The notes: a model not told the origin generated them from the letters alone. 64,000 nt of DNA from Trissonchulus latispiculum (GCA_030248195.1 JASAND010004371.1:1-64000); one strand, 5' to 3'. Shown: positions 13,301 to 28,071, counted from the stretch's first letter. Program-made: numbers and translations.

Positions 13301-14878
13301 TGGACGTGAGTGTTCAGGTCTATGGTGAGCCCTATTTTGGTGATAGTCTGGCCCCGCGGTCACATCGAACTACAGTCACTGGGTCCCCGGTGCCCTCGGT
13401 GGTAAGTTGCTCCCTCAGCCTCTTTTGAATATTTTTTATTTTTCAAATACTTTTGGTTTTTCAATTTCTGTTTTTTATTTTTTCTGCTTTCGTGTTACTT
13501 TTGACAGGTATTTTTTGTTATCACTAGGCTTGGTTTTTCAATTTTTTGTTATTTTCTATTTTTTGTGCTTTCGTGTTACTTTTGACAGGTATTTTTTGTT
13601 GTTATCACTACTAGGCATACTGCTACGTACGGAGGTTTTATTGGTCTAGCTTTCTGCACTGTCTTGCAGAGTTTTTTGGAAACCACCCGGTTCATGCGCT
13701 AACAGAGCAACGGAAAAAACCGGGAATACCGGAGCATGATTTTACGTTACCCAATCTCAGTTAAAATATCAACACAAAAGGTTCATTGAAAATTAATCCA
13801 ATTTTGAATAAGTAATTTAATTAGTTGTTTGAAAAAAGTTTCAGCCTCTGCGGCTCCGCGCCCCAGACCCCCCCCCCCAAAAAATTTTGCATCCCCCCGG
13901 AAATTTTTTCTGGCTACGCTAGTGGCCGTAGCCCCCCTCCAGTTAGATGCGCAGCTTGCTTATGCAAACAACTAAAAGGTTAAGTCTCTGTTTCTTTGTT
14001 ATCCACTTCTCTGCTGCTCCGTTCAAGCACGAACTGAGAAAGCTTAGAAATAAATCATCAATTTCTCCGTTGCTCCGTCGGAGTAAGTATCGCCCTTAAG
14101 ATTAAGAAAGTTTATATACGTATGTATGCCTGTAATTCTAATTAATTTTCTGCGTTTGCTTTCAGGAATTTCATGTGTGCAACGAATGCTCTGAAATGGC
14201 CATCTCTTATCATAAACTGTATCATATGAAATATAACCTGTATAGAAAGTGCCAAGATAAGGTACGTATAACGGCAGTGTGCTAATAGTGCCATTTTTTG
14301 CTTAGGTTAAACGTTGATTTAGTTTCAGTGACTGCAAGACAGTCTGTCTTGGCTTGGCCCACCATAAAATCCCCTTTTACAAACGGTGCTTTACACTTTA
14401 CTTTACTCTAAAATCCTCCATTTAGGTGCTACGGCTGACTTGGAATGCGGACTGCGTTTAGTCGATTTTGTGATTTTAGTCTTTTTCAAGTTTACTGGTT
14501 CAACCTTTTTTTGTAAGTTTATGTTAGTCGTCGTGATTGTTGTTTAGGTTGAACTGATTATTGAAGAGTCTGGTCCTAATGTTGAAACTGCTGTGGTAAC
14601 AGAACAGTGTCTCAGGAATAGAACTTGGGTTAATCAGGTAGGTTGTTGTAATTGTTGTTTTATTGCTATTAATTAATTAATTAATTAATTAATGTTTTCT
14701 GATTAACTAAAACGCTCAGTTGTTGGAATGTATTGAGATCTCTTTTTTGAGAAGACTTTCATTGGCGTAACTTCTTCGCGGTCAGTAATTTTTTATTTCT
14801 CGTAATATAATTTTTGTTTTCCCCTCTTTTTTGCAGGTTGTTCAAGAATATCTGGACGTCTGGCGTTCGCTGAGCTAA
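469..14878 (+). CDS. DUF4211-containing Gln/Ser-rich nuclear protein (QSER1/PRR12-like), multi-exon gene
   Basis: Gene-level entry. Exons with matching phases and splice sites: (469)-2576, 2877-3214, 3631-3859, 4354-4562, 5085-6320, 6609-7083, 8150-8286, 8592-9029, 9163-9207, 9401-9565, 10646-10791, 11204-11373, 11938-12035, 12772-12837, 13282-13401, 14166-14261, 14548-14637, 14837-14878. The N-terminal half is low complexity (poly-Gln, Ser, Ala, Pro), followed by Lys/His-rich stretches, an acidic patch, a Cys-rich patch and a C-terminal domain. That domain has W/H-rich helices and two CxxC knuckles (LLCQAC, HVCNEC), with YHKLYH following the second. This layout fits DUF4211 proteins such as QSER1 and PRR12, chromatin-associated factors in vertebrates. 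The assignment is from memory of the family, so a CCDC82-like alternative stays open. The translation start is not secure. Confidence 0.62.
1319..2576 (+). CDS. Exon 1 main part: poly-Gln/Ser-rich region
   Basis: A single open frame runs from about 1319 to the donor AAAA|gtaag at 2577. It has several poly-Gln runs (about 1650-1710 and 2090-2120), many Ser, Pro, Thr and Gly, and only a few charged residues (e.g. QLLGGHHRPSADLSANLAQF). Such sequence is typical of disordered activation-type regions in transcription or chromatin proteins. The exon ends in phase 1, completed as Thr by the next exon. Confidence 0.7.
2877..3214 (+). CDS. Exon 2 of the DUF4211 gene (ends at a GC donor)
   Basis: The acceptor tttttcag lies just before 2877. 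The exon encodes an acidic/hydrophobic opening (GLVDLSHGFNLLDEI), a Gly/Ser linker and a charged helix KLREKLKMRKEKELQ. The end is best placed at CAG|gcaagt (3214/3215), a GC donor. Only this choice joins in frame to EIDMALHRHL of the next exon, whereas the nearby GT site gives an immediate stop. Confidence 0.75.
3215..3630 (+). other. GC-AG intron 2 of the DUF4211 gene
   Basis: Donor gcaagt (otherwise a perfect U1 match) and acceptor ctcattttag. The intron contains a short (ATGA)n run at about 3233-3261. Its 3' part carries a few bases resembling the flanking exon text (GGCTCTGCCCTGCCC occurs both at 3477 and in exon 3 at 3760), a small local duplication. Confidence 0.7.
3631..3859 (+). CDS. 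Exon 3 of the DUF4211 gene
   Basis: Encodes EIDMALHRHLMAVAEKNEPS, continuing the charged helix of exon 2, then a Gly/Ala/Ser/Pro linker ending FSKLLEVASAHE. Donor A|gtgag at 3860. It ends in phase 1 and joins exon 4 through AAA (Lys). An in-frame ATG at 3640 is internal. Confidence 0.7.
4354..4562 (+). CDS. Exon 4 of the DUF4211 gene
   Basis: After a strong pyrimidine tract and cag, the exon encodes an Arg/Ser/Pro segment (SRRHPATSSP). It is followed by a compact non-repetitive block with MFKFHDDSTKVFIPDPN and RIPIYKR, likely a conserved motif given its lack of low complexity. Donor CGG|gtaag at 4563, phase 0. Confidence 0.7.
4668..4928. mobile_element. Poly-G hAT-like MITE in intron 4
   Basis: Left side CACGTAGCCAGGGAGG followed by a G run. 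Right side ends TTCTGGCTACGCTAGTG, the inverse of the termini of related copies. CGAGCA occurs as a direct repeat on both sides (4662-4667 and 4929-4934), though a few bases separate it from the obvious inverted termini. CACTAGCGTAGCC-type ends and poly-G subterminal tracts recall non-autonomous hAT elements. Confidence 0.5.
5085..6320 (+). CDS. Exon 5: large Ala/Ser/Thr-rich exon
   Basis: A 412-codon in-frame exon beginning AKHTLPMKSSSHKLG after tttcag. It is Ala/Gly/Ser/Thr/Pro-rich with islands of ordered sequence: SDSPYSFTDDEEPD, ELRATAPHGG, WRHIVPKKRLSVS, PQLILRISKKCL. It ends with a strongly basic tail RKKHKKKHKKKLKQE just before the donor GAG|gtgcgt (6321). The basic tail could serve as a nuclear localisation or nucleic-acid-contact segment. 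Phase 0 at both ends. Confidence 0.75.
6609..7083 (+). CDS. Exon 6: His-run and Lys-run exon
   Basis: Begins QEEIPDDNSLR in phase with exon 5. It contains an unbroken run of eleven His after EDSHH (about 6810-6845), directly followed by a Lys-rich tract (SLKKKHKKKKKKKHREQERQ), then Ala/Pro-rich sequence ending RPNRPGLRLN. Donor AATG|gttagt at 7084, phase 1. Confidence 0.72.
7151..7554. mobile_element. hAT-like poly-G element with 8-bp target duplication
   Basis: CCTATTGA occurs immediately before (7143-7150) and after (7555-7562) the element. Ends are CACTAGCGTAGGCAG on the left and CTGGCTACTCGCCTG on the right, imperfect inverted repeats. An 8-bp duplication, CA-start termini and poly-G/poly-C subterminal stretches fit a non-autonomous hAT element. 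No transposase is encoded. Confidence 0.7.
7683..7784. mobile_element. 102-bp MITE, CTGGC termini, 5-bp duplication
   Basis: TGTGA flanks both sides (7678-7682 and 7785-7789). Termini CTGGCATTTTTTAG and CTGAAAAATGCCAG form an inverted repeat around a G-run core. It shares CTGGC/GCCAG ends and a 5-bp duplication with the element at 9627. Confidence 0.72.
8150..8286 (+). CDS. Exon 7: acidic segment
   Basis: Joins exon 6 through a split Val codon and encodes VDYAETGGGGSDESEISDTD followed by a short acidic stretch and AYQPPPNFPRR. The acidic Asp/Glu/Ser composition contrasts with the preceding basic tract. Donor CGT|gtacgt at 8287, phase 0. Confidence 0.72.
8592..9029 (+). CDS. Exon 8: helix plus Pro/Ser/Thr-rich linker
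   Basis: Opens with an ordered stretch KLTDNTAYVQQYLTHTKKAR, then Pro/Ser/Thr/Gly-rich sequence ending GVRVLPPATGS. The acceptor tttgcag and donor AGT|gtatgt keep phase 0 on both sides, which supports the placement. Confidence 0.7.
9163..9207 (+). CDS. Exon 9: micro-exon with CGSCQKC
   Basis: A 45-bp exon (acceptor ctttttcag, donor AAG|gtccct) encoding TCRPVGCGSCQKCRK in phase 0 at both ends. The C-G-x-C-x-x-C pattern matches the first knuckle of CXXC zinc fingers, which bind unmethylated CpG in other proteins. Skipping it would keep the frame, so alternative splicing could remove half of the Cys-rich patch. Confidence 0.6.
9401..9565 (+). CDS. Exon 10: second half of Cys-rich patch
   Basis: Encodes VFQKGCFIVCKEDVGKG then AENCPLYRVDNQN and a Ser/Thr/Val linker. 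Donor ACG|gtaggc at 9566. With exon 9 it gives CGxC-x2-C-x7-C-x3-C-x10-C, reminiscent of a divergent CXXC zinc finger: KEDVGKG sits where CXXC domains often have a K-FGG-like stretch. The second knuckle spacing is abnormal and the closing cysteine is missing. Other zinc folds are possible. Confidence 0.6.
9627..9952. mobile_element. 326-bp poly-G MITE, CTGGC termini, 5-bp duplication
   Basis: Direct repeat AGCGT at 9622-9626 and 9953-9957. Inverted termini CTGGCTTACTTCTAGG and CGTAGAAGTAAGCCAG. G and C runs lie inside both ends, with an AT-rich middle of CTAAAAATCGCTAAA-like repeats. It sits in intron 10 of the DUF4211 gene. Confidence 0.8.
10130..10445. repeat. Degraded poly-G/poly-C element
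   Basis: C-run rich left part (10165-10225) and a right part with CCCCCCCTCC followed by GTGGGGGGCATG, separated by AT-rich sequence with CAAATTTCATCAATTTTCAGC-like text. It resembles the 9627 element in layout, but clean termini and target duplication were not found. Confidence 0.4.
10646..10791 (+). CDS. Exon 11 of the DUF4211 gene
   Basis: Encodes YSGWCTEHAELYLPVAVRYV and continues with a Ser/Thr/Val-rich piece and LVPAISTEISD. Low-complexity character ends here and ordered globular sequence begins. Donor CAG|gttcgt at 10792, phase 2, with Ser completed by exon 12. Confidence 0.72.
11204..11373 (+). CDS. Exon 12 of the DUF4211 gene
   Basis: Encodes VEAWGGLSPPECDQHGGG and then the helix LDSYLHALVLHALTTGGFLH, which I read as the start of the DUF4211 domain. 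Donor GTC|gtaagc at 11374, phase 1. Confidence 0.72.
11938..12035 (+). CDS. Exon 13: DUF4211 core
   Basis: The split codon from exon 12 gives Gln, then WEFIRQFNEVESTNLEKKAR and ILNCVHWQDTFR. The aromatic/acidic helix followed by a W-containing helix is the recognisable core of DUF4211-type domains. Donor AGG|gtaggt, phase 0. Confidence 0.75.
12170..12521. mobile_element. Foldback MITE, CAAGAGTAC termini, 7-bp duplication
   Basis: GTGGGAT flanks the element (12163-12169 and 12522-12528). Ends are CAAGAGTACATAATAAC and GTTATTATGTACTCTTG. The inner arms also pair (CCATCACTTCAAAGAAATTTGG against its inverse near 12385-12412), giving a long stem. The interior is closely related to the element at 26973. 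It lies in intron 13. Confidence 0.82.
12772..12837 (+). CDS. Exon 14: DUF4211, first CxxC half
   Basis: 66-bp exon encoding EMLEWYPFLSVGEAEASGLL and CQ. The cysteine pairs with the AC that opens exon 15 to form a C-x-x-C knuckle split by the intron. Acceptor ttttttcag, donor CAG|gtaggt. Confidence 0.75.
13013..13219. mobile_element. TA-flanked MITE (Tc1/mariner-like ends)
   Basis: Inverted ends CAGTACAGCTCATTTC and GAAATGAGCTGTACTG, each bordered by TA (13011-13012, 13220-13221). The 207-bp element is filled with GCGACATTTCGCG-like palindromic text. CAGT starts and TA duplication suit a Tc1/mariner-type non-autonomous element. Confidence 0.75.
13282..13401 (+). CDS. Exon 15 of the DUF4211 gene
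   Basis: Encodes ACTGLSVDVSVQVYGEPYFG and a Ser/Thr/Pro-rich loop ending PVPSV. The GEPYF motif between two CxxC pairs matches the expected order in DUF4211 domains. Donor GTG|gtaagt, phase 0. Confidence 0.75.
14166..14261 (+). CDS. Exon 16: DUF4211, second CxxC and YHKLYH
   Basis: Encodes EFHVCNECSEMAISYHKLYH followed by MKYNLYRKCQDK. The CxxC, the YH-x-x-YH helix and the closing Cys are the most diagnostic part of the C-terminal domain and probably form a zinc-stabilised unit with exons 14-15. Donor AAG|gtacgt. Confidence 0.78.
14548..14637 (+). CDS. Exon 17 of the DUF4211 gene
   Basis: Encodes VELIIEESGPNVETAVVTEQ and CLRNRTWVNQ between tgtttag and CAG|gtaggt. Phase 0. It continues the C-terminal domain with a mixed charged composition. 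Confidence 0.75.
14837..14878 (+). CDS. Exon 18: C-terminus of the DUF4211 protein
   Basis: The final coding exon after ttttttgcag encodes VVQEYLDVWRSLS and the TAA stop at 14876-14878. The short exon ends in the same W-containing helix style as the preceding domain. Confidence 0.75.
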   Translation, partial: VVQEYLDVWRSLS

Positions 14879-14997
14879 CAGCAAGCAGCTAGCCTATTTA
14901 TATTGTTTTGAATTGTTCTCTGTTTTAACTACATACTGTTCTCTGAAAAATGATGCTATGTTATTTATTGTGTGTATAGCCGGCCATTATACTAAAG

Positions 14998-15003
14998 AAT
15001 AAA
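14998..15003 (+). terminator. Polyadenylation signal AATAAA
   Basis: AATAAA about 120 bases after the DUF4211 gene stop codon, followed by a T-rich stretch: the likely main cleavage/polyadenylation site. Further T-rich sequence continues to about 15.3 kb, so longer 3' ends are possible. Confidence 0.6.
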
Positions 15004-17896
15004 TTATAGCTGTGCTCCTTTATAATTATGTTGATCCTTTTTTAATTTATAACCTATTTTAATATATACATCATCCTTGTACTTTTGACTGTCCTGCACT
15101 ACTACAGTGTCTGTTCCTTTTTTGTCTTACAATCTGTGTTATCATGTCCTTTACGTATAGCTGTAGCATTTTTAATTACTTTTTTCTTGTCTCTTTTCTG
15201 TTTCCTATTGCTCTGTTAATAAGGTATGTTTTATTGTGAAGGAATGTTGTTTACCAGAGAATCTATCTATAATGTTTTTAATCGTGTAACTGCTATTATT
15301 TTTATTTATTTTTGTGCGCTACTCGTCGTGTGTACAGACAGTACGTGGTATCACGATTACATAATGATAAATTTATATATAATATATATATATAGATAAA
15401 TTTTAATTTATATATAGATATAATAAATTTTAAAGCTGCAAACGGGCATAATTTAAGCTATTTATGCATTTACTCTTGTCATTGTGTACTCTTGGTGCTA
15501 CTACTTCCCCTGGGTGTAAAGGCTTTTTTCGAAAGAAATTTTGTAAATTTGAAAATAATAAATTTGTACTGTGTGCTGTAGTACGCGCTGCGGTTGTCTG
15601 CTGTAAAGATTTATTTATAAATGTTCATTGTGGACACGTCAATGTTTTGTTGTGACTTTGGTTTGGCTAGTTTTTTGTAAATATAGCCTGGCTTGGTGCG
15701 AACTTTCTTGTGCTTTTATTATTGGCTTGCGTCTGGTTACGCTTGTTTGTGTTTGTGAGTAGGTAGATAGGTATGTGTTATCGTTATCTATGTAAAAAAA
15801 TACATTGATACACCCAGGTCAGTAATAGTTTTGAAACTTTTTCTGGCAGAATTTCTTTCGAATCTCGGATAGGATTGCTTGTTTCTAGCTTTGATAAATC
15901 CCATGTTGCTCTAAAGTTCCGGATTAATTTAGGTAAATTTCATGGGCTAAAGGAAAATTCCCTGACTAACCGGGGTTATGCGATTGTGTATTGTAAGTGT
16001 GGATTAATTGTAACACATAAATTAATCGGAATTTGTAGAATTTATCCGACGCAGATTTGGTTTTGATTTTTTTCGGGATTATGGGGGCAGCGATTTTTTT
16101 GACTGCGAATTTTAGCTGTTTTAGGTTATACACGTGTCGCCCCGCTTTGGTTTTGCGTATGTACACACTTTGACTCGTTAGAATTTGGCTTTTTATATGG
16201 TTTGTATTGCTTGCTTACGTCTTGTGGTGCCCCGTTTTTTGATGTAACGGTTGTTGTTTCATACAGAATATTTGACAATGTTTGTGCAATTTTTTTAATT
16301 CCCCACATCACATTTGGTTTTCGGATAACTTGTGATTGCATAATTTTTGACGATGTCTTTTGATGGATACAAAAGTTGATGATGAATTTTAAATATTTAA
16401 AAATTTTAATTTTTGTCCATATTATTGTCTAGTCTGTAAATTTTGTATAGTTCTGTAATTTTGCGAGCTTTCGTGTCTTTACATACATCTGTATGCTATA
16501 CTTAATTTATTTTTACTTTTGTCAGTTTAAGGAGTTTGTTTTAAGGTTCACTTCAACTTTTCTATGTGGGTTAGACTTTGTCTTAGCAAACATTGGCTCT
16601 AGAATATCGAAATGTCCAAACTTGTAAACGCTCCTTTTGAAGTTGCTGGGATCTAAAGGTTGTGGGATATCCTACGTTTTCTAGCGTTTTACGTTTTACC
16701 GTACGTACATAATAGAATAAGATTAGGAAACTCTGACACGGCTGCGTTTTAATTATACAGTAAAGTTTGTATTTGGTGCGTTTAACTCTTGAGTTTGACA
16801 TTTCATAAACTACCTTGGGGAAGTCACACCTTGAACTCAATACATACACTTTTGTACAAATGCATCTCCGCTCACGGATTTGCTGTATAGGCAAATAACA
16901 AATGCTTACGGTTGAGATTGGTAGTTTATTTTTTCTATTAAAGTATTAGTTTGATTACTTCGATTAAAAGCAGATCGCATTAAACGTTGAAACAGTTTTT
17001 TGGCTTTACTATTGGTTTTAAAATTGTTGCATAAACGCACAAGACCAGTCATGTAATTATGTGAAAAAGCTTGGTGTTTAGGTCAAAGTGGTGTATATGT
17101 CGCCAAAATTTCACGAGAATGTTTCGAGTTAATGTATCGAACATACCTAGCATGATTAACGTACCGTATAGGTACTAGTTTAGGAGTTTCTACTCTTGTT
17201 CTGTTATTGGCTCACGGTTTTTCTTACATAATGTTCTAAAGCTTTTTTCTGTTTTAAATCAAGAGATTTTAGTTTTAGTATGTATTGTTTGATTATGGTG
17301 CGAAGTTTTAGTTTATTTTTGTCTTTTAGCATGATGATGAGATATCGAGTTAGCAAAAATTTTGTAAAATGTATATTGATAAATTTTTAAATTGATTAAA
17401 CGAAAGACGGATACATTTAATTATATTTTAACTTTCACAGTTTTATACTTTTTCTGCTTTCATACATAATTAAATATAATAAGTGCTGAATTGACTAAAT
17501 TAATCAAGTTGATGTAATTCTCGTTTCACCAACATAGGAACATGTGTTTATAGTGATTAATATTTCTGTGACTAAGTGTGTTATCTTCACATTGTCTCTT
17601 CTTTTGTAAATGGATTTTTAGTAAAGTTGTGTCGTATTGCAATGGTTGTAGCGTACAGTAATAAAAGATATGCCTGATAAGTATAGGTCTTTATTATTTT
17701 CCTGTTAATGACAGAATGAGATTGTCAGACCTAGAGTTTCGGTTTTTCGAGTACTCTCTGATTAGTGGGAAAAGTTGAAATTAGAAAATAATTAATTGTG
17801 AGTTGACAGCTTTCATAACAGCGAACATTAGCCTTGATATTGAGAAGAAGAGATGATTCGGTTAGAATTGTAGTAAGTTAGGAAGGATGAGAAATA
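15004..17896. other. AT-rich spacer, no gene recognised
   Basis: AT-rich, no splice-supported coding sequence and only short random open frames. Possible extended 3' UTR near its start. Another AATAAA occurs near 17660. Confidence 0.5.
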
Positions 17897-18644
17897 CACT
17901 CTTAAAAAGACTCCTGTAGAAATTACAGGAATTCTTGTAGTTCTCTACAAAAGTGTTCCTGTGCGGTCAGTCACTAGCGGAGCTTCCTGTATTTTCCACA
18001 AAAGTAACTTTTGTATTTTTTACCGGTCTCTGGAATAGTAAAAATTATAGGAGTTTCCTGTAGAAAATACTAAGCAAACCTGTAGTTTTTACAGGAATTT
18101 CCTGTAGAAAATACAAAAGAAACCTGTAGTTCTGTTCGAGTTTTTTTACAATCCTTTATCAGATAGCAAACCTGTATTTTTTACAAGACAAAACCTGTAA
18201 ATTTTACTGGAGCGACCTGTTATTTCAGAAGGGGGGGGGGAGTAGATGCGGGGGGGCGGCCGCTCCCAAAATATTTTCGGCAGGGAGCGGCCGTTACAAA
18301 AAAATCACCCACTGGGTGTTGGAAGACTGAAAATTTGAAAAAATTCAAAAATTTCAGTCTTCAAAAATTATGACCACTGTCGCCCTTATATACAAAATTT
18401 GCGTTATCAGCGTATCGAGTACTTTCCTGTGAACAAACCTGTAAACCAGTGAAAACTACAGGTTTCATTTGTACTGAATACTGGTCTAACTTGTAATCAA
18501 TTCTACCAAAGTATGTCCGGTAAACACTACCAACGATGACCTGTAGAAATTACAAGACTCAACCTGTATTTTCTACAAAAGCTTTTGTACTTATCATCTA
18601 CAAAAGTGATTCCTGTAGTTTCTACAGGAACATTTCTAAGAGTG
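17897..18644. mobile_element. 748-bp TA-flanked element built of CCTGTAGAAA repeats
   Basis: Ends CACTCTTA and TAAGAGTG are inverted and each is bordered by TA (17895-17896, 18645-18646). The inside repeats short units such as AACCTGTAGTTTTTACAGG and CCTGTAGAAAATAC in both orientations, so the element can fold in many ways. A GC-rich G-run block lies at about 18230-18260. Non-autonomous, no open frame. Confidence 0.75.
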
Positions 18645-18658
18645 TAGAGGGCTTCTTT

Positions 18659-18993
18659 CTGGCGTACTTCTAGACCAAAATTTATGGGGGTGGCTCGAAG
18701 ACCCCCCCCCCTTCCATGGGGGGCTCACCGAAAATGTGGAGACATGTCTAGCCAACTTTTTTTGCAAATTTTTTGGTTTTGTGTAAAACCTGCTAAAATG
18801 CTAAGTTACGGGTTTTCAAGCTAAATAGCGAAAATTTCGTTAAAAATAAGGTGAAGTCCGAGAATTTAGGGTACAAGTGTAAAAATTTGGCAATTTTTCT
18901 GCTGGTGAAGGGAGGCTAAAGTTCCCGGGGGGGGAACCCTCGAATGGGGACGGCACAAGCCCACCTTCCCCGCCCCCAGTAGAAGTACGCCAG
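18659..18993. mobile_element. Poly-G MITE, CTGGC termini
   Basis: Inverted ends CTGGCGTACTTCTAG and AGAAGTACGCCAG, the same design as the 9627 element, with G/C runs inside both ends and an AAAACCTGCTAAAATGC-like core. An exact 5-bp target duplication is not visible. Confidence 0.65.
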
Positions 18994-18999
18994 TCATTT

Positions 19000-19450
19000 C
19001 TTTGGATTGAATAAGGGTGATCCGACCAACCGGAATGTTCCTCTCCCCCGTTTGGCGTTTGGGCGGGGACTTTTTTGCAGAACGTACCCCCTCCCCTTTG
19101 AATGTTGGACAGCAACTAATCAGGCAGTGGAATGAGTTTTCATTTGGTGGGCAATTTGCGAAATGTTTACGGTAGTCACCGTTAATTTTCATAATTGTCC
19201 CCGGTTGGGGGGCGGGATCACCCGTTTAATTGTTTTGTCGAAGTCGCTTGGAAACCCCAACACTTAGGTGCTAACAAGTTGATACGTAACCTAACTTGTT
19301 CCTTTCACATATTTTTGTGGACTCCAATACTGGGATTTTTTTCTCTAAAATGTTGACAAGACGACCCCCTTCCAAACGGGGAAGGAGTTTGAAACGTGCC
19401 CCCCTCCCAATTCAGGAAAAGTCCGAACGCTTGTGTATTATGGTCAGAGC
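19000..19450. repeat. Diverged foldback repeat related to the 59775 element
   Basis: Contains inverted pieces (GATCCGACCAACCGGAATGTTCC on the left, GTCCGAACGCTTGTGTATTATGGTC on the right) and CCCCGTTTGG-type runs seen in the 59775-60458 MITE. It is interrupted on its right side by the hAT element at 19451. The outer ends are unclear. Confidence 0.4.
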
Positions 19451-19857
19451 TAGGGCTGTCCCCGGGCCATGTAGCGGGCTTCGGGCCCTGGGCCTGGTCC
19501 GAAAAATTTTATGTTGAGCCCGACCCGGCCCGGACCGGCTATAGCTGAGAGCTCGGCCCGCCATCGGGCCCGGTTTTAGAGATCGGGCCTCTGGGCCCAC
19601 CAGGCCTGCCGGGCTCACCGGGCCTGCCTGATTCAGTTTGCGAGTCTGGGACGTGCAACAGCCCGGGCTTTGAGCCGTGCCTAGTAGTGGGGCCCAGGCT
19701 TCGTAGTCCGGGCCTATCACCGGGCCTGAGGATTTTAAGCCGGGCCAAGGAGCGGGCCCGGGCTTTGGGCCGGGCCTGGTAGCGGGCTCCGGGCTTTGAT
19801 TGGGCTCCGGGCCAGGCCCGTGCCCTGCCAGGTCAAATTCTTATCGGAACAACCATA
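19451..19857. mobile_element. GC-rich hAT-type non-autonomous element
   Basis: An 8-bp duplication GTCAGAGC flanks it (19443-19450, 19858-19865). Ends TAGGGCTGTCCC and GGAACAACCATA are imperfect inverted repeats with the TAGGG-TG start common in hAT elements. The interior is a GGGCCCGGGCCT-rich low-complexity array. No transposase. Confidence 0.8.
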
Positions 19858-20784
19858 GTCAGAGCACTGTTACGCACGGTACAAGTAAGAAGTGTACTCA
19901 AGAGTGCCGCAAGTATGCGCTCGTGCGATTATATATATATATATATACTATAGAAGAAGAGAATAGGTAGTTTGCCAACTTCTCATAATTTCATAACGTA
20001 AGAGTGCCGGACTAAAATGGGGGGATGTTGCCTGTTTTGGTGGCGCGACCAATCAGAGGGGAGGTTGTCTTTTAAAGAATGGTCGAAATTTTTTTGTTAG
20101 CGTCCCCCATGGGATGGCTCAACAAAAATGGACTATATTAGCAGAATTAGAAGTAGTTCCTGAGAGCCCTATCCCCAAGCTGTGTTCAGTTAAGCTATAA
20201 TATAAGCTAATGTTAGCCAGTGTTTTAGCTTTTGGTAAACCCTTTAGGTTGTAAAATTGGGCGCATTCGTAGTTTCCATGCAGATTTTTTGCGCGCTCTT
20301 TCAAAACCCTTTCCGAATTTCGGCAAAAGTGTTCTGAAATTACGTACTATTTATATAAACGGCAAACTTCTGTTAATTCAGAAAATTTTGCACGAGAGTA
20401 TATGCTGTCTAATTTTGTATGGGAGTATGAATTATGTTACTTATGTTTCGTAGGCGTCGTAATTTTATCTTATGTCCTAGTGCATTTTGCTTGAATGTCT
20501 TAGTTGGCATCTAAATTAATATTTAAAAAAGCATAAGGAATTTCTTGTTAAGATCTGTTTTTCTTTGAATTTCAAATTTGCAATTGCAATTGCACTCGAC
20601 AAAACTGCAACTCTGACTGCAACTGCTTCTTTCAATGCAAGTTTTATAAACCATATCTTGCCTGTTTACAGTATATATATAATTTTTGAATTCTATTTTT
20701 AGTATAATATGTGCTATACTTTTTAGTGTGTAATAATTTTGATCCTAGAACTCTATTTTCAGATTTTTATGATTTAATATTAAT

Positions 20785-26832
<6,048 letters not shown>

Positions 26833-26972
26833 ATCATTTGTAGTTCTTCTTTTTATTCTAATTTTTATGTATGTATTTATTTATTGTCTGTTATACTCTA
26901 TTATTGTTTGCATAGCTTGTTGTGATAGTGCTGTCTTTGGACTTCGTCATCAGTAATAAGTGTTTGTAGCAC

Positions 26973-27302
26973 CAAAAGTACATGATACGTAAGAGTATGA
27001 CAAGAGTCATACGCTATGTATTATCCGCTCGCTGCATCCGATGCGCGCTATCGGTTGACCCCCCCCCCCCCCATAAATTGTCAAAGAAATTCGCCCGCTA
27101 TGTTTACACGCAACAGACGCACTTTGAACCAACTGACTATTTGTATTTTCGAGCTTTAACGTGCAAACATAGCGTTCGAATTTGCTTTGATAAGGGGGGT
27201 CTGATTTAGGGGGGGGGTAAGCCGATAGCGTGCAGAGGATGTAGCAAGCTGATAATACATGAGTATGACGCTTGTCATACTCTTGTGTATTATGTACTCT
27301 TG
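26973..27302. mobile_element. Foldback MITE, third CAAGAGTAC-family copy
   Basis: Left end CAAAAGTACATGATACG, right end TATTATGTACTCTTG. Flanks GTAGCAC (26966-26972) and TTAGCAC (27303-27309) differ at one of seven bases. The interior (C-run, CGCTATGTTTACACGCAACAGACG, G-run) is homologous to the 12170 element. Confidence 0.75.
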
Positions 27303-27314
27303 TTAGCACTATGA

Positions 27315-27500
27315 AAGAACGAATGAAACTAGGATGTATGTCCCACCTCCGACCGAACCGAAAGTTCTGATCTGACGTGAGGATCGAATCAATAACCTTT
27401 GGCTAACTTACGAGACCAACACTGTCCCGATTGAACCACCCGTGCACAATTGAACCAAGCTTATAGGTTCCAGCGTGAAGAAATTTTATTTTACGGGTCC
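27315..27500 (-). repeat. tRNA-derived SINE-like sequence
   Basis: Minus strand reads GCACGGGTGGTTCAATCGGG, then a B-box-like GATTCGATCCTCAC about 45 bases further on, the spacing of Pol III internal promoters. It begins after AGCTTGGTTCAAT, shared with the 22.7 kb copy. It does not make a full cloverleaf. Confidence 0.45.
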
Positions 27501-27608
27501 CGTTAATTTTCTCAAACTAGCCACATGTCGGTCATTTTTAGTTCAGATTTGGAGTTGCTCCGTTTCACTTCAGTTTTTCCGCAATTGCGGGCCATTAATT
27601 GAGTAAAT

Positions 27609-27611
<3 letters not shown>

Positions 27612-27649
<38 letters not shown>

Positions 27650-27676
27650 TATATAATACATATATACGTGTATATA

Positions 27677-27708
<32 letters not shown>
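27612..27708. repeat. (TA)n microsatellite
   Basis: Interrupted TA dinucleotide tract with a central ATACGTGTATATAATAC segment. Open frames through it are compositional artefacts. Confidence 0.9.
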
Positions 27709-27712
<4 letters not shown>

Positions 27713-28071
27713 CAAAGTGAAGAAAGTTTTCGCACATTAGCTTTAAGTATTTAGCTTGATTTAGGTATTTATATCTGAATGCAAGAAATAAAAGCATTTT
27801 TATGTAGTTGGGTACCGTCCTGTAGTAAGTATTTGAAGCCGCCCGGCCTAAACCGGCCATGGTGAAAATCAATCAGGAATCTGCAATTTATCGCAGTCAA
27901 GCAAACATGTTAAACTATCTAACTCACTGTTAGCTTCTCACTGTTGCTGTAATCTTAAATAGAATGTCTTTAATTCACAGCAAATTGGCCGACAATAATC
28001 AAAATACTCTGGGGCTCTCGGCGTTTGAAAGTAGCCTCATTAAGCCTCGCATTTAGTTTCATATGGCCGTT

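Noticed and set aside
27512..27872. Tyr/Ile-rich open frames through the TA repeat
   Set aside because: Produced by the (TA)n microsatellite, not coding.
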